Part shown: one piece after another, positions 1 to 8,832 of the stretch
How positions within the stretch are numbered: the first letter of the stretch is position 1
Layout: every line of letters starts with the position of its first letter
Notes under the pieces: generated by a model
What the model was told of the DNA's origin: nothing
Seen by the model: the letters and a program-made list of their open reading frames with translations, nothing else
The model's database searches: none
Program-made: the position numbers and the translations under genes
NCBI GenBank assembly: GCA_913056475.1
Contig: CAJXMS010000002.1
Coordinates: 1-29,094 of the forward strand
DNA: 29,094 nucleotides
DNA from: an uncultured Bacteroidota bacterium
GTDB taxonomy: Bacteria > Bacteroidota > Bacteroidia > Flavobacteriales > Schleiferiaceae
Direction of reading: 5' to 3'

Positions 1-2604
1 ACAATGCTGACACATCACCGGCTGGAAGTATACGGAGGGGCTATCGGCCGCCTTTTCCATCCGGTCATACAATTCCGCGGTAGATAGATCTTCGGCCATT
101 TCTTCGGTTACCTCTGAAGAATAATACCGGTCTATCCGCAGCCAGTGCATATCTCGGAAGTTGCGCACCTCTTCTTTTCCTACGGCCGGGACGTTGTTTT
201 CGCTTTGGCAAGCTACCACGCAGGCACCGCAGCCGGTACACATGTTAAGGTCTATGGACATATTCCACATGTGGCCTGTCTCATGGTCAAAAGAGCTCCA
301 GAGGGTGGTTTTATCCGGCGCTTGCTCTCCTTTGTAAGTTCCAAATTCAGGCAATTCATTCCAGCCATCGCCAGCGGCGGTATGCGCCGGCTTATTCAGG
401 AAGGTGGAGAGGTCGGTTTCTTTTACGATTTCCCGGCCCATCATGGTATAGCCATGTTGAATACTGGCAAAGGGATGCTTATGCTCGGGGAGCGGCTCCA
501 CTTCCACCGCGGCAAAGTGCTCTCTGCCCATCGCAAGTTGCTGGGCATTTAAGCCCACGCCATCGGCCACTTTACCCAATCCCTTCCTGCCATAGCCTAT
601 GGCCAGGCCCATAGTGCCAGGCGCCTGGCCCGGCTGCACGATCACAGGAACTTTCTTGAGCTCCGTATCGCCAATGGTCAAATTAACGGCGTTGCCATTG
701 AGGGCCCCGTCTGATTCGTTCCAGTTGCGTAGCCCGAGCTCCTTGGCGTCAGCAGCCGAAATAGCCACGTAATTATCCCAGGTGGTTCGGGTAATGGGAT
801 CGGGTAACTCCTGCAGCCAGGGGTTGTTAGCCAGCATACCAGCCCCTACCCCCGCTTTCTGGTAAAGATTGAGCTCCATGGCTCCCGCGTTTTGAGCCCC
901 TTTACTCACGGCAGCAGCAACCCGGTCCAGGTTGGCGCCATCGCTTTGGGCTTCTTGAGCGGTTTCTTGTTCGGCGGGCTCTTCGGTGGTGCCCGCAAGC
1001 GGAGTAGCTGCGGCAAAGACGCCGTCGTGCAGCACCTCTTTCCAGGAGCGGTCCCGGAGCATTCCCTCCTGCCAGCTATTTTGAATCATCTCGCGGTAAG
1101 CACCGCCCATACCGGCCCAGCGCATCAGACATTCTTCAAACTGCCGCGTGTCGTATACCCGCTGGATGGTGGGCTGCTGTAGGCTGTAATGCCCATCGGC
1201 CGGTTTAAAGTCGTTCCAGCTTTCCAGGTAATGACTCTCTGCTGCCAGGAAGTCACAGGCTTGGGCCGTCTCATTGGCTTTTGGGGTAATGGCCACCCGG
1301 GTGTTTACCTTTTGGAGCGCTTCTTTGAAAGCAAGATTACCGGCCCGGTGATAAGCGGGATTGGCGTTATGCAGAACAAGGCCTCCCACTTTACCGGCCT
1401 TCATATCGGCCGTGAGGCTTTCCAGGGCCTGGTCAGAGCCTTGACGAAGGTAGCAGCGCTGCTCTACATTTACGGTATTCCCTTCCGCGCCCAACATTTT
1501 ATTGATAGCGATCACCAGGTGCTCCCAATCGGCGTTGTTGCCCCCGGCCACTACCAGGGCATTGGCCCCGGCCTTAAGAAGTTCGTTGGCGGCTTTTTGT
1601 ACCGCCTGGTACTGGCTGGATTTCCCCTTCAGCGTTAGGGTGGGTTTGCCTTTAGCCTGGGCTATGGCGTTGTATAACTCAGCCAGGGCAAGCCCTGTTT
1701 CGGAGGCCTTCAGTTTATAGCGTTGATCGGCATTCGAACCCGTCAGGGAAAGGTTGGCCTCGAATTGCAAATGGCGGCTCATATCCTTACCGGGGACCCG
1801 GGTCTTGGCGTAATCGGAGCTCACGCTCTGCCCGACCCAATCGCCCAGGAAATCGGCGCCAAAGGATACGATGGCGCGCGCCTTATCAAAGTGGTAGAGC
1901 GGCAGGGCCCGCTTACCGGTAGCTTCTTGCCAGGCACGTAGTTTCTCGGAATAAGACAAAGGATCAACCACTACGTGACGGAACTGCTTGAATTGCTTCC
2001 CAAATTGGCGGATCACCTTTCGAGCACTGGGGCTAATTACGCTGCCGGTAAGCAACACCACCTGTTTCCCGGCCGCATCTGCTTTTTGGAGGCCATCAAT
2101 AACCTGCGCATCCAGGGTTTCCCAATCAATGCCTTCGCTGCCTTTACGAGGCGCCTGTAGGCGGGAGCTATCGTAAAGGTTGAGCACAGACCCCTGAAGG
2201 CGCGCGTTGGCGCTGCCATTCAGCTTGGCCATTTTGTTGTTCTCCACTTTAATAGGCCGTCCCTCCCGGGTTTTGATCAGGAGCGAAGCGTAATCATGCC
2301 CATCAAAATAGCTGGTAGCGTAATAGTTGGCCAGCCCGGGGATCACCTCTTCTGGCGCCACTACGTAGGGTACGGACTCATACACCGGCGATTCGCAAGC
2401 CGCCAGCGTAGCAGCCGCGGTGGTGAAGCCCATGTATTTAAGAAAATCGCGCCGGGACGTTTGTCCGCTATGAAGCGCATTTTCGTCACTTAGAAATTCA
2501 TCGGTAGGCAAGGGATCCCGGAATTCGTTTTTTCCGAGCTGTTCTTTCAGGCCCGGATTTTCCAGCTCCGTTATGCCCCTCCAGTATTGTTTATTATCCG
2601 CCAT
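1..2604 (-). CDS. actB: Alternative complex III subunit ActB, Tat-variant molybdopterin-oxidoreductase/ferredoxin-like protein (C-terminus cut by window edge)
   Basis: ActB is the large peripheral iron-sulfur subunit of alternative complex III, the membrane quinol oxidase that replaces cytochrome bc1 in many Bacteroidota. The reading frame stays open from ATG 2604 to base 1 (868 codons) and is incomplete at the C-terminus. The N-terminus shows a Tat-like SRRDFLK motif (about residues 50-56) followed by a hydrophobic stretch ending LAAC (Cys70). A long molybdopterin-oxidoreductase-like region follows, and then a CxxCxxCxxxC iron-sulfur motif (Cys789, 792, 795, 799). The visible end reads PVMCQHC, the start of the next cluster motif. 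About 150 residues are probably missing compared with usual ActB length. It lies 43 bases downstream of actA on the same strand. In the known family this subunit lacks a molybdenum cofactor; that is family knowledge and was not checked here. Confidence 0.93.
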   Translation of the reverse strand, partial: MADNKQYWRGITELENPGLKEQLGKNEFRDPLPTDEFLSDENALHSGQTSRRDFLKYMGFTTAAATLAACESPVYESVPYVVAPEEVIPGLANYYATSYFDGHDYASLLIKTREGRPIKVENNKMAKLNGSANARLQGSVLNLYDSSRLQAPRKGSEGIDWETLDAQVIDGLQKADAAGKQVVLLTGSVISPSARKVIRQFGKQFKQFRHVVVDPLSYSEKLRAWQEATGKRALPLYHFDKARAIVSFGADFLGDWVGQSVSSDYAKTRVPGKDMSRHLQFEANLSLTGSNADQRYKLKASETGLALAELYNAIAQAKGKPTLTLKGKSSQYQAVQKAANELLKAGANALVVAGGNNADWEHLVIAINKMLGAEGNTVNVEQRCYLRQGSDQALESLTADMKAGKVGGLVLHNANPAYHRAGNLAFKEALQKVNTRVAITPKANETAQACDFLAAESHYLESWNDFKPADGHYSLQQPTIQRVYDTRQFEECLMRWAGMGGAYREMIQNSWQEGMLRDRSWKEVLHDGVFAAATPLAGTTEEPAEQETAQEAQSDGANLDRVAAAVSKGAQNAGAMELNLYQKAGVGAGMLANNPWLQELPDPITRTTWDNYVAISAADAKELGLRNWNESDGALNGNAVNLTIGDTELKKVPVIVQPGQAPGTMGLAIGYGRKGLGKVADGVGLNAQQLAMGREHFAAVEVEPLPEHKHPFASIQHGYTMMGREIVKETDLSTFLNKPAHTAAGDGWNELPEFGTYKGEQAPDKTTLWSSFDHETGHMWNMSIDLNMCTGCGACVVACQSENNVPAVGKEEVRNFRDMHWLRIDRYYSSEVTEEMAEDLSTAELYDRMEKAADSPSVYFQPVMCQHC

Positions 2605-2647
2605 GATTATACTTCAGGGGTTATACTTGTCATTCTTGGTTTGTGGA

Positions 2648-3904
2648 TTAGTAGTGGCATTTACCGCATTCCAGCCCGCCGATCATCTCTACGGTCACCT
2701 TCACGTCTTCGCCATACTTTTCTTTGAGCTTTTCATGCATCTGAGCATAATAGCCATTCTCTTTTACCTGCACCTCTTGTTCGCGGTGGCAGTTGATGCA
2801 CCAGCCCATGGTAAGAGAGGAATACTGGTACACTTCTTCCATTTCCTGAATGGGTCCATGGCAGGTTTGGCATTGCAAATTGCCCGCCGTAACGTGCTGT
2901 GCGTGATTAAAATAGGCCAAGTCCGGCAATTTATGAATGCGAACCCACTTCACCGGTTTTTGCTCGTAATCCTCTTTATAAGAGAAGGTCTCCGGGTCCC
3001 AGCCCACCGCGTTATAAATTTTAGCGATTTCTTTTTTACCGTACTTGGGCCCCTCTTGAATTTGCATGTGGCAATTCATGCATACCCCAGCGGAAGGGAT
3101 ATTACTGTGCTTACTTTTCCGCGCTCCGTAGTGGCAGTAGGAGCAGTTTATTTGATTTTCACCGGCGTGTAGCTTGTGGGAAAATTTGATGGGCTGTTCC
3201 GGCTGATATCCCTGGTCTACATTCACAATCATCAGTCCTGCGTATAGTTGCTGGATAAAGACCACCGCCACCACGATGGTAAGCACCGTGAGTACACGGG
3301 GATTCTTGAGGGCGGTACGGGTAAAGATATTAGCGTCTTCCAGAAGAGAGCGGGTAGGCTGGCCCTGTACCTGCTTGAGGGTATTTTTCACCCGCACGAG
3401 CAAAATCACTAAAAAGAGCAAAATGCCGCCCAGGATGAGTAATAAAGTGGTGTTATCATCCTTCGGGCCGGCAGCGCCGCCATCCGTTTGCGCTACTTGT
3501 TGTTCTCCTTCGGGCTTTTTCTTCTCGCCACCGGTTTCCAGGTAGGCGAGAATATTCATCACGTCTCCTTCGGAAAGGTTGGGAAAATTAGGCATCACCT
3601 GCCCGTTGTACTCTTCGTAGATCGCCAGGGCTTGCTCATTGCCCGCGTCCCGCAAGGCCTTGTTGTTAATGATCCATTTGACCAGGTAATCTACATCACG
3701 CTTGTCGGTGTAGTTGGCCAGGGCCGGTCCTATCATTTTGCTGTTCAGCTTATGACAAGAGGCGCAATTGGTCATGAATAGATCTTTACCCTTGGCCGCA
3801 TCACCATCAATCTCCTGAGCCAGGCCCATTTGGAGACCTGATAGCAGCATCGCGAGTAGAAAAATACCGGGTTTAAAACCCATAAAAGCGCGTAATATTC
3901 TCAT
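2648..3904 (-). CDS. actA: Alternative complex III multiheme cytochrome c subunit ActA with an N-terminal monoheme domain
   Basis: This is the heme-bearing subunit of alternative complex III, which passes electrons from quinol oxidation to downstream cytochrome acceptors. The 418-residue product begins with a signal peptide (residues 1-29, ending near GLAQ). A monoheme cytochrome c domain follows (CASCH at 47-51, probable axial Met104 in the VMPNFP loop). Two membrane helices come next (about 153-171 and 204-222). The C-terminal pentaheme region carries CSYCH 254-258, CMNCH 275-279, CQTCH 345-349, CINCH 369-373 and CGKCH 413-417, giving six heme sites in total. The start is the ATG at 3904, preceded by a TAAATTTG box at 3944-3951. 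It is the first gene of the act operon, with actB following. The fused N-terminal domain is a difference from the textbook pentaheme ActA; see findings. Confidence 0.93.
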   Translation of the reverse strand: MRILRAFMGFKPGIFLLAMLLSGLQMGLAQEIDGDAAKGKDLFMTNCASCHKLNSKMIGPALANYTDKRDVDYLVKWIINNKALRDAGNEQALAIYEEYNGQVMPNFPNLSEGDVMNILAYLETGGEKKKPEGEQQVAQTDGGAAGPKDDNTTLLLILGGILLFLVILLVRVKNTLKQVQGQPTRSLLEDANIFTRTALKNPRVLTVLTIVVAVVFIQQLYAGLMIVNVDQGYQPEQPIKFSHKLHAGENQINCSYCHYGARKSKHSNIPSAGVCMNCHMQIQEGPKYGKKEIAKIYNAVGWDPETFSYKEDYEQKPVKWVRIHKLPDLAYFNHAQHVTAGNLQCQTCHGPIQEMEEVYQYSSLTMGWCINCHREQEVQVKENGYYAQMHEKLKEKYGEDVKVTVEMIGGLECGKCHY

Positions 3905-3943
3905 TATTATACTGGGTATGGAGCTTTTTCAAACTTTGGTGGG

Positions 3944-3951
3944 CAAATTTA
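3944..3951 (-). promoter_or_regulatory. Putative -7 box TAAATTTG of the actA promoter
   Basis: On the minus strand this reads TAAATTTG, matching the Bacteroidota -7 consensus TAnnTTTG about 40 bases before the actA ATG. I see no convincing TTTG -33 box at the usual spacing, so the assignment rests on the -7 box and position. Confidence 0.4.
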
Positions 3952-4074
3952 AGGGGAAAAGGTTTAAAGGCGGGGCAGCGGCACCGTTCAAAACAATTTA
4001 AATCGCTTCTAAATAGCCCGTCAATGCACCGTTTGTGGGTATTTTGGGGGCAGCGCTTCTCGGCGGGCGCGCTT

Positions 4075-4130
4075 TACATTTGGCCGGCAGGCCTCCCGGG
4101 AATACGCTGGCGGCCTGGCGGCCAAATGTA
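4075..4130. repeat. 19-bp inverted repeat with CATTTGGCC/GGCCAAATG ends, between actA and the SPOR gene
   Basis: The left arm is TACATTTGGCCGGCAGGCC (4075-4093). The right arm is GGCCTGGCGGCCAAATGT plus A (4112-4130). The arms are complementary over 19 bp with one mismatch and an 18-base spacer that itself contains TCCCGGGA. It sits in the divergent intergenic region upstream of actA (minus) and the small SPOR gene (plus). No T-run follows either arm, so it does not look like a simple terminator. The arm ends match the 9-mer found repeatedly elsewhere in the window. Confidence 0.8.
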
Positions 4131-4173
4131 CAACCGGAGGCGGCAAGATGGTACCGCTAATGCGGCAATTCCC

Positions 4174-4181
4174 TACTTTTG
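4174..4181 (+). promoter_or_regulatory. Putative -7 box TACTTTTG just upstream of the SPOR gene
   Basis: TACTTTTG matches TAnnTTTG exactly and ends only four bases before the ATG at 4186. If it is used, transcription would begin at about the start codon and the message would be leaderless. No -33 box is evident. Confidence 0.35.
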
Positions 4182-4185
4182 GGGC

Positions 4186-4587
4186 ATGCAAGTAAAGATT
4201 CTCTGGATCAGTCTAAGCGCCCTGCTAACGACGGCTGCCGCCCGGGCGCAGCATACCGGCGATTCGCTGGAAATGTGGATGGAGCCGGCGGTAAAATCCC
4301 TGCACCAACAATACGTAGCGGCGGCGAAAGCAGATCCCGGTCTGCCCGGTTTTCGAGTGCAGATTTATAACGGATCCCGACAAGATGCGCTTCGCTACCG
4401 TAGCCGCTCTCTCCAGGCTTTTCCCGAATTCAAGCCTCATACGGTGTTTGAGAGTCCCGAGTATCGCATCCAGCTGGGCGATTTTAAAACCCGGCTCGAA
4501 GCAGAACGCTTCCTTAAAAGGGTCAAAAAACGCTTCCCGGGGAGCTTCATCATTCGCACCCGGATCAATTTCCCTAAGCTGGACTGA
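4186..4587 (+). CDS. Small secreted SPOR-domain protein
   Basis: The 133-residue product has an N-terminal signal peptide (residues 1-22, ending ARAQ) and a C-terminal SPOR-like domain covering about residues 55-130, with the repeated pattern FRVQIYNGSRQDA and YRIQLGDFKTRLEAERFL. SPOR domains bind septal peptidoglycan lacking stem peptides. The family therefore suggests a periplasmic or outer-membrane role in the cell wall, but no catalytic domain is present. I chose ATG 4186 because translation from it begins directly with the signal peptide. The frame is open upstream to 4024, but that extension runs through the inverted repeat and looks non-coding. It is convergent with infB and divergent from actA. 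A SPOR gene at this place beside infB and the act operon is, to my knowledge, a common Bacteroidota arrangement. Confidence 0.82.
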   Translation: MQVKILWISLSALLTTAAARAQHTGDSLEMWMEPAVKSLHQQYVAAAKADPGLPGFRVQIYNGSRQDALRYRSRSLQAFPEFKPHTVFESPEYRIQLGDFKTRLEAERFLKRVKKRFPGSFIIRTRINFPKLD

Positions 4588-4593
4588 AATTTA

Positions 4594-4623
4594 GCGGGCA
4601 CCGGAGGGAAGAGCCCGGCCCGC
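4594..4623 (-). terminator. Weak terminator-like hairpin between the SPOR gene and infB
   Basis: GCGGGC (4594-4599) and GCCCGC (4618-4623) can pair, with an 18-base loop that may pair further. Read on the minus strand it is followed by TAAATTT, a poor U-tract. It could end the convergent infB and SPOR transcripts, but this is uncertain. Confidence 0.3.
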
Positions 4624-4651
4624 CGCGGGAGCATCAAGCACTAGGGCGTAG

Positions 4652-7564
4652 TTAGAGCGTTTTCTTAACTTCCACCTCTTGGTAGCCTTCGATGATATCG
4701 CCTTCCTTGATATCATTGAAGTTTTTGATGTTCAGGCCACACTCGTAACCCTTGGAAACTTCCTTGACATCGTCTTTATAGCGCTTGAGGGAAGCCAGCT
4801 CACCGGTATGCAGAACCACGCCGTCGCGGATAACGCGTATTTTGGTGTTACGGGACACTTTGCCATCCAGTACGTAACAACCGGCGATGGTACCCACTTT
4901 GCTGATTTTGAATGTTTCTCGCACTTCGATATTGCCGGTGATTTCCTCTTTCACATCCGGGGAGAGCATGCCTTCCATGGCATCGCGGATTTCGTTGATG
5001 GCATCGTAAATGATGGAGTAGAGCCTGATTTCGACGTGCTCTTTCTCGGCAATTCTCCGGGCATTGGGGGAGGGTCTTACCTGGAAGCCTACCAGAATGG
5101 CATCTGAGGCCGCCGCCAGGAGTATATCGCTTTCGCTGATCTGGCCTACCCCTTTGTGGATAATATTGACTTGGATCTCGTCCGTACTGAGTTTTTGTAA
5201 GGCATCAGAGAGGGCTTCGATGGAGCCGTCTACGTCGCCTTTTACAATAACGTTGAGCTCCTGGAAATCTCCAATGGCCAGGCGGCGCCCAATTTCTTCC
5301 AGGGTAAGGTTTTTCTGGCTACGCGCGCTTTGTTCGCGTTGAAGCTGGGTACGCTTAGCGGCAATGTTCTTGGCCTCGCGCTCATCTTCCATTACCACAA
5401 AGGTGTCCCCTGCCTGAGGGGCACCATCCAGCCCCAGAATGGTAACCGGCCTGGCCGGTCCGGCGCCGTCTGTTTTGTGGCCGCGCTCGTCGAGCATGGC
5501 CCTTACTTTACCGCTAAATTGGCCAGCGAGCACATAATCTCCTACCCGCAGGGTGCCGTTTTGAACCAGAATGGTAGAGACATAGCCTCTTCCCTTATCG
5601 AGGGCCGCTTCTACCACCGTACCGGTGGCATTGCGGCTGGGATTAGCTTTAAGTTCGAGCAGCTCGGCCTCCAGAAGAACTTTCTCGAGCAGCTCGTCAA
5701 TGTTCTCCCCTTTCTTGGCTGATACATCCTGGCTCTGCACCTTTCCGCCAAAATCTTCCACCAGGAGGTTCATCCCGGCGAGGGTCTGTTTTACTTTTTC
5801 CGGGTTAGCGCCCGGTTTGTCTATTTTATTGATGGCAAAGATCATGGGAACCCCGGCGGCTTGGGCGTGGCTTATGGCCTCTTTGGTTTGGGGCATCACA
5901 TCATCATCGGCCGCGATCACCACAATGGCTATATCGGTAACCTGTGCTCCACGGGCCCGCATGGCGGTAAAAGCTTCGTGCCCCGGGGTATCGAGAAAGG
6001 TAATTTGCTGTTCATCTTCCAGTTTTACGGCGTAAGCGCCTATGTGCTGGGTAATGCCACCAGATTCTCCCGCTATGACGTTGGCCTTACGGATATAGTC
6101 GAGCAGGGAGGTTTTACCGTGGTCTACGTGGCCCATGACGGTGACGATGGGGGCGCGGGATTCTAACTCTCCGGGATCATCTTCTTGTTCTTCTTCGATG
6201 GCCTCGGTAACGTCCGCACTCACAAATTCCACCTCATAACCAAATTCCTCGGCCACAATTTGGAGGGTTTCCCCATCTAGTCGCTGGTTCATTGTTACCA
6301 TCATGCCCAGGGACATGCAAGAGGAGATCACTTGCGTAACCTGGGCATCCATCATATTGGCCAACTCGCTTACGGTTACAAACTCGGTTACCTGGATTAC
6401 TTTGCTCTGCTCCTCTTGTTCGAGGGCTTCCAGCTCGTCTTTTTCACGGCGGGTTTGGCGCTTTTCGCGGCGTAGCTTGGCGCCCTTGTTTTTCTTGCCG
6501 CCGCCGGTAAGTTTTTCCAGGGTTTCTTTCACCTGCTTTTGTACCTCTTCCTCGGTAAGCTCAGGTTTGGCGCCACGGCCGCCACCTTTGCGCTTATCGC
6601 CTCCTTTTTGAGGGCTTATTCTTTTGCGTTTCCGCTTTTTCTTGAGATCACTTTTATCATCGGTACTGGAGGCAACCTTCTTTTTCCGCTTGGGGCGGTC
6701 GAATTTGGAAAGATCTACTTTTTCCCCGGTAAATTTAGGTCCGGAGAGTCGTTGGTATTGGGTATTGATGGTGTCGTCTACGGGTTGCTCCTCCCCTTTT
6801 TGGTCGTCCTGATTAGCCGCATCGGCAGCCGGTTTTTCTTCAGCACTTTCTGCTGGGGGCTGTTCTGCTTTATTTTGCGCTGCTGCTTGCTGCTCCCCTT
6901 GTCCCTCGTTTTCTTGGGCCGTTTGAGGGGCCTCTTCGGCAGCTGGTTCTTTCGCGGAGGCCGGCGCTTCGTTTTCCTTATCTGGGGTAGCGCTGAATTT
7001 CTCTTCCGGGGGTCCCGGCTTTTCCTGGGGAGGCTCCTCGGGAGTCGCTTCTTCTTGGGGGGGCTTTTCGGCCGCTTTCTCCGGGGTTACCTGAGGTGTT
7101 TCGGCTGGCTCTTCCTTATCGGCCGATTCCTTGGGAGCCTTATTCTCAGCGGACTGGGGGGCTTCTTCTGTTTCCTCTTGAGGGGCCGGTTGGGCAGTTT
7201 CTTCTTTCTTGGGGCGATTCTTATCGTCCAAGTCTAGTTTACCTACCGTTTTAGGGCCAGATAGAGAGGTGCGGGCACTAATCACCTCCTCGCCTTTTTG
7301 CTCGGTGGGGGTCTCCTCTTGCTGCTTCTGTAGAAGCTCCTCTTTTTCCTTTTTAAACTGTCGGCTTACGGCCTCGGACTCCTCCTTGCGGGCCTTATCG
7401 GGGGCGAAATTTTCCAGGGCCTTTTGGATGTAGGCATCCGATACCTTGGTGTTGGGGCGTAATTTGTCCTCAACGCCTAGGTTTTCCAGGAATTCTATTA
7501 GAGTACTAACACCGGTGTTGCACTCCTTTGCTAGTTGACTAAGTCTTAAAGACTTGTGGGTCAT
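4652..7564 (-). CDS. infB: Translation initiation factor IF-2
   Basis: IF-2 is the GTPase that positions initiator fMet-tRNA on the 30S subunit and promotes 50S joining. The 970-residue product starts with the IF-2 N-terminal fold (MTHKSLRLSQLAKECN). A long low-complexity region rich in Pro, Glu, Ala, Lys and Gln follows (about 80-265), then a basic KKKRKRKR stretch. The G domain follows with GHVDHGKT (P-loop), DTPGH (G3), NKID (G4) and SAKKG (G5). Domains II to IV complete the protein, ending EVEVKKTL. The ATG at 7564 lies 14 bases after the nusA stop, so infB is the last gene of rimP-nusA-infB. The acidic/proline-rich insert is typical for Bacteroidota IF-2 and creates long spurious open frames on the opposite strand. 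Confidence 0.98.
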   Translation of the reverse strand: MTHKSLRLSQLAKECNTGVSTLIEFLENLGVEDKLRPNTKVSDAYIQKALENFAPDKARKEESEAVSRQFKKEKEELLQKQQEETPTEQKGEEVISARTSLSGPKTVGKLDLDDKNRPKKEETAQPAPQEETEEAPQSAENKAPKESADKEEPAETPQVTPEKAAEKPPQEEATPEEPPQEKPGPPEEKFSATPDKENEAPASAKEPAAEEAPQTAQENEGQGEQQAAAQNKAEQPPAESAEEKPAADAANQDDQKGEEQPVDDTINTQYQRLSGPKFTGEKVDLSKFDRPKRKKKVASSTDDKSDLKKKRKRKRISPQKGGDKRKGGGRGAKPELTEEEVQKQVKETLEKLTGGGKKNKGAKLRREKRQTRREKDELEALEQEEQSKVIQVTEFVTVSELANMMDAQVTQVISSCMSLGMMVTMNQRLDGETLQIVAEEFGYEVEFVSADVTEAIEEEQEDDPGELESRAPIVTVMGHVDHGKTSLLDYIRKANVIAGESGGITQHIGAYAVKLEDEQQITFLDTPGHEAFTAMRARGAQVTDIAIVVIAADDDVMPQTKEAISHAQAAGVPMIFAINKIDKPGANPEKVKQTLAGMNLLVEDFGGKVQSQDVSAKKGENIDELLEKVLLEAELLELKANPSRNATGTVVEAALDKGRGYVSTILVQNGTLRVGDYVLAGQFSGKVRAMLDERGHKTDGAGPARPVTILGLDGAPQAGDTFVVMEDEREAKNIAAKRTQLQREQSARSQKNLTLEEIGRRLAIGDFQELNVIVKGDVDGSIEALSDALQKLSTDEIQVNIIHKGVGQISESDILLAAASDAILVGFQVRPSPNARRIAEKEHVEIRLYSIIYDAINEIRDAMEGMLSPDVKEEITGNIEVRETFKISKVGTIAGCYVLDGKVSRNTKIRVIRDGVVLHTGELASLKRYKDDVKEVSKGYECGLNIKNFNDIKEGDIIEGYQEVEVKKTL

Positions 7565-7578
7565 GTAGGTAATTTAGT

Positions 7579-8814
7579 TTATTCCTCAAATTCGGAACGC
7601 AGTACATCGCGCACCTCTAAAATGGTCTCTTCTTCCAGGTCTGTACGGTTAACCAAATCTTCAGTGGTCAAATCTAAGACGCTTTTGGCAGTATCGCAGC
7701 CAATGTCCTTTAAAGCTTTGATTACCCAATCCTCGATTTCGTCACCGAATTCGGTAAGCTCCACATCTTCTTCTTCATCTACGTCCCGGTATACATCAAT
7801 TTCGTACCCAGAAAGCATACCGGCCAGTTTGATATTCAAGCCCCGCTTGCCAATGGCCAGTGACACCTGATCGGGTTTGAGATATACTTCAGCCTGGCGC
7901 TCCTCTTCATGGAGGGTCATGCTGGTAATCTTGGCCGGGCTAAGCGCCCGCTGAATAAAGAGCTTTTCGTTGGTCGTATAATTTATGACATCGATGTTTT
8001 CATTGCCCAGCTCCCGCACAATACTGTGGATGCGGCTTCCCTTCATCCCCACGCAGGCGCCTACGGGATCTATCCGGTCATCATAAGATTCGACCGCCAC
8101 TTTGGCCTTTTCGCCGGGCTCCCTCACCGCTTTTTTTACAGTGATAAGGCCATCGAACACTTCTGGGATTTCCTGTTCAAAAAGTTTTTCGAGGAAGGCA
8201 GGGCTGGTTCTGGAGAGGGTAATGATGGGTTTGCTACCCTTCATATCTACGCTTTTTACCACTGCCCGGACTGTATCGCCTTTGTGAAAAAAGTCCCGGG
8301 GGATTTGCTGGTCTTTAGGCAAAATAAGTTCATTGCTTTCATCGTCATAAATAATGACGGCGCGCGGCCGGATGTGATGCACCTCCCCGGTCAGAATTTC
8401 GCCTTCCAGGTCCTGGTATTTTTTGAAGAGGACGCTATTGTCATGCTCTTGAATTTTTTGGACCAGATTCTGTTTAAACGCCAGCACAAAACGCCTTCCC
8501 TGGTCGATCAATTTCAGCTCCTCAGACACCTCTTCTCCCTCTTCGAAGTCGGGTTCAATTTTTAGCGCTTCTGAGAGGGCTATTTCGGTATTGTCGTCTT
8601 CCACCTCCCCATCGGCCACGATGATACGATTTCGCCAGATTTCCAGGTCGCCCTTATCGGGATTTACGATTATGTCAAAGTTGGCATCATCCCCGTAGCG
8701 TTTAGTTATCTGGGCGCGCAATGCTTCTTCTATAATGGCCATCAAAGTAACGCGGTCGATGTTTTTCTCGTCCTTAAAGTCCGCGAAACTTTCAATGATT
8801 GCTTTATTTTCCAT
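7579..8814 (-). CDS. nusA: Transcription termination/antitermination factor NusA
   Basis: NusA binds RNA polymerase and nascent RNA, modulating pausing, termination and antitermination. The 411-residue protein has the NusA N-terminal domain (MENKAIIESFADFKDEKNI, about 1-125), an S1 domain (about 130-200, GEILTGEVHHI) and two KH domains. KH1 contains GACVGMKGSRI with RELGNENIDVI, and KH2 contains AIGKRGLNIKLAG. An acidic C-terminal segment with a short helix-hairpin-helix-like region completes it (VLDLTTEDLVNRTDLEEETI). The length is that of the short NusA form, without the additional C-terminal repeats of Escherichia coli NusA. It lies 18 bases downstream of rimP and 14 bases upstream of infB, so the three are very likely one transcript. 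Confidence 0.98.
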   Translation of the reverse strand: MENKAIIESFADFKDEKNIDRVTLMAIIEEALRAQITKRYGDDANFDIIVNPDKGDLEIWRNRIIVADGEVEDDNTEIALSEALKIEPDFEEGEEVSEELKLIDQGRRFVLAFKQNLVQKIQEHDNSVLFKKYQDLEGEILTGEVHHIRPRAVIIYDDESNELILPKDQQIPRDFFHKGDTVRAVVKSVDMKGSKPIITLSRTSPAFLEKLFEQEIPEVFDGLITVKKAVREPGEKAKVAVESYDDRIDPVGACVGMKGSRIHSIVRELGNENIDVINYTTNEKLFIQRALSPAKITSMTLHEEERQAEVYLKPDQVSLAIGKRGLNIKLAGMLSGYEIDVYRDVDEEEDVELTEFGDEIEDWVIKALKDIGCDTAKSVLDLTTEDLVNRTDLEEETILEVRDVLRSEFEE

Positions 8815-8832
8815 AGTTGCTAGCAGGTGAGA

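Noticed and set aside
616..629. Perfect 14-base palindrome GCCAGGCGCCTGGC in actB
   Set aside because: About one or two perfect 14-base palindromes are expected by chance in this length, and it is unrelated to the TTTGGCC repeats.
4024..4185. Upstream extension of the SPOR gene frame
   Set aside because: It runs through the 19-bp inverted repeat and would precede the signal peptide by 54 residues.
6539..7237. Long plus-strand open frame opposite infB
   Set aside because: It is the shadow of the Pro/Glu/Lys-rich IF-2 region and translates to Phe/Leu/Gly-rich low complexity with no recognisable domain.
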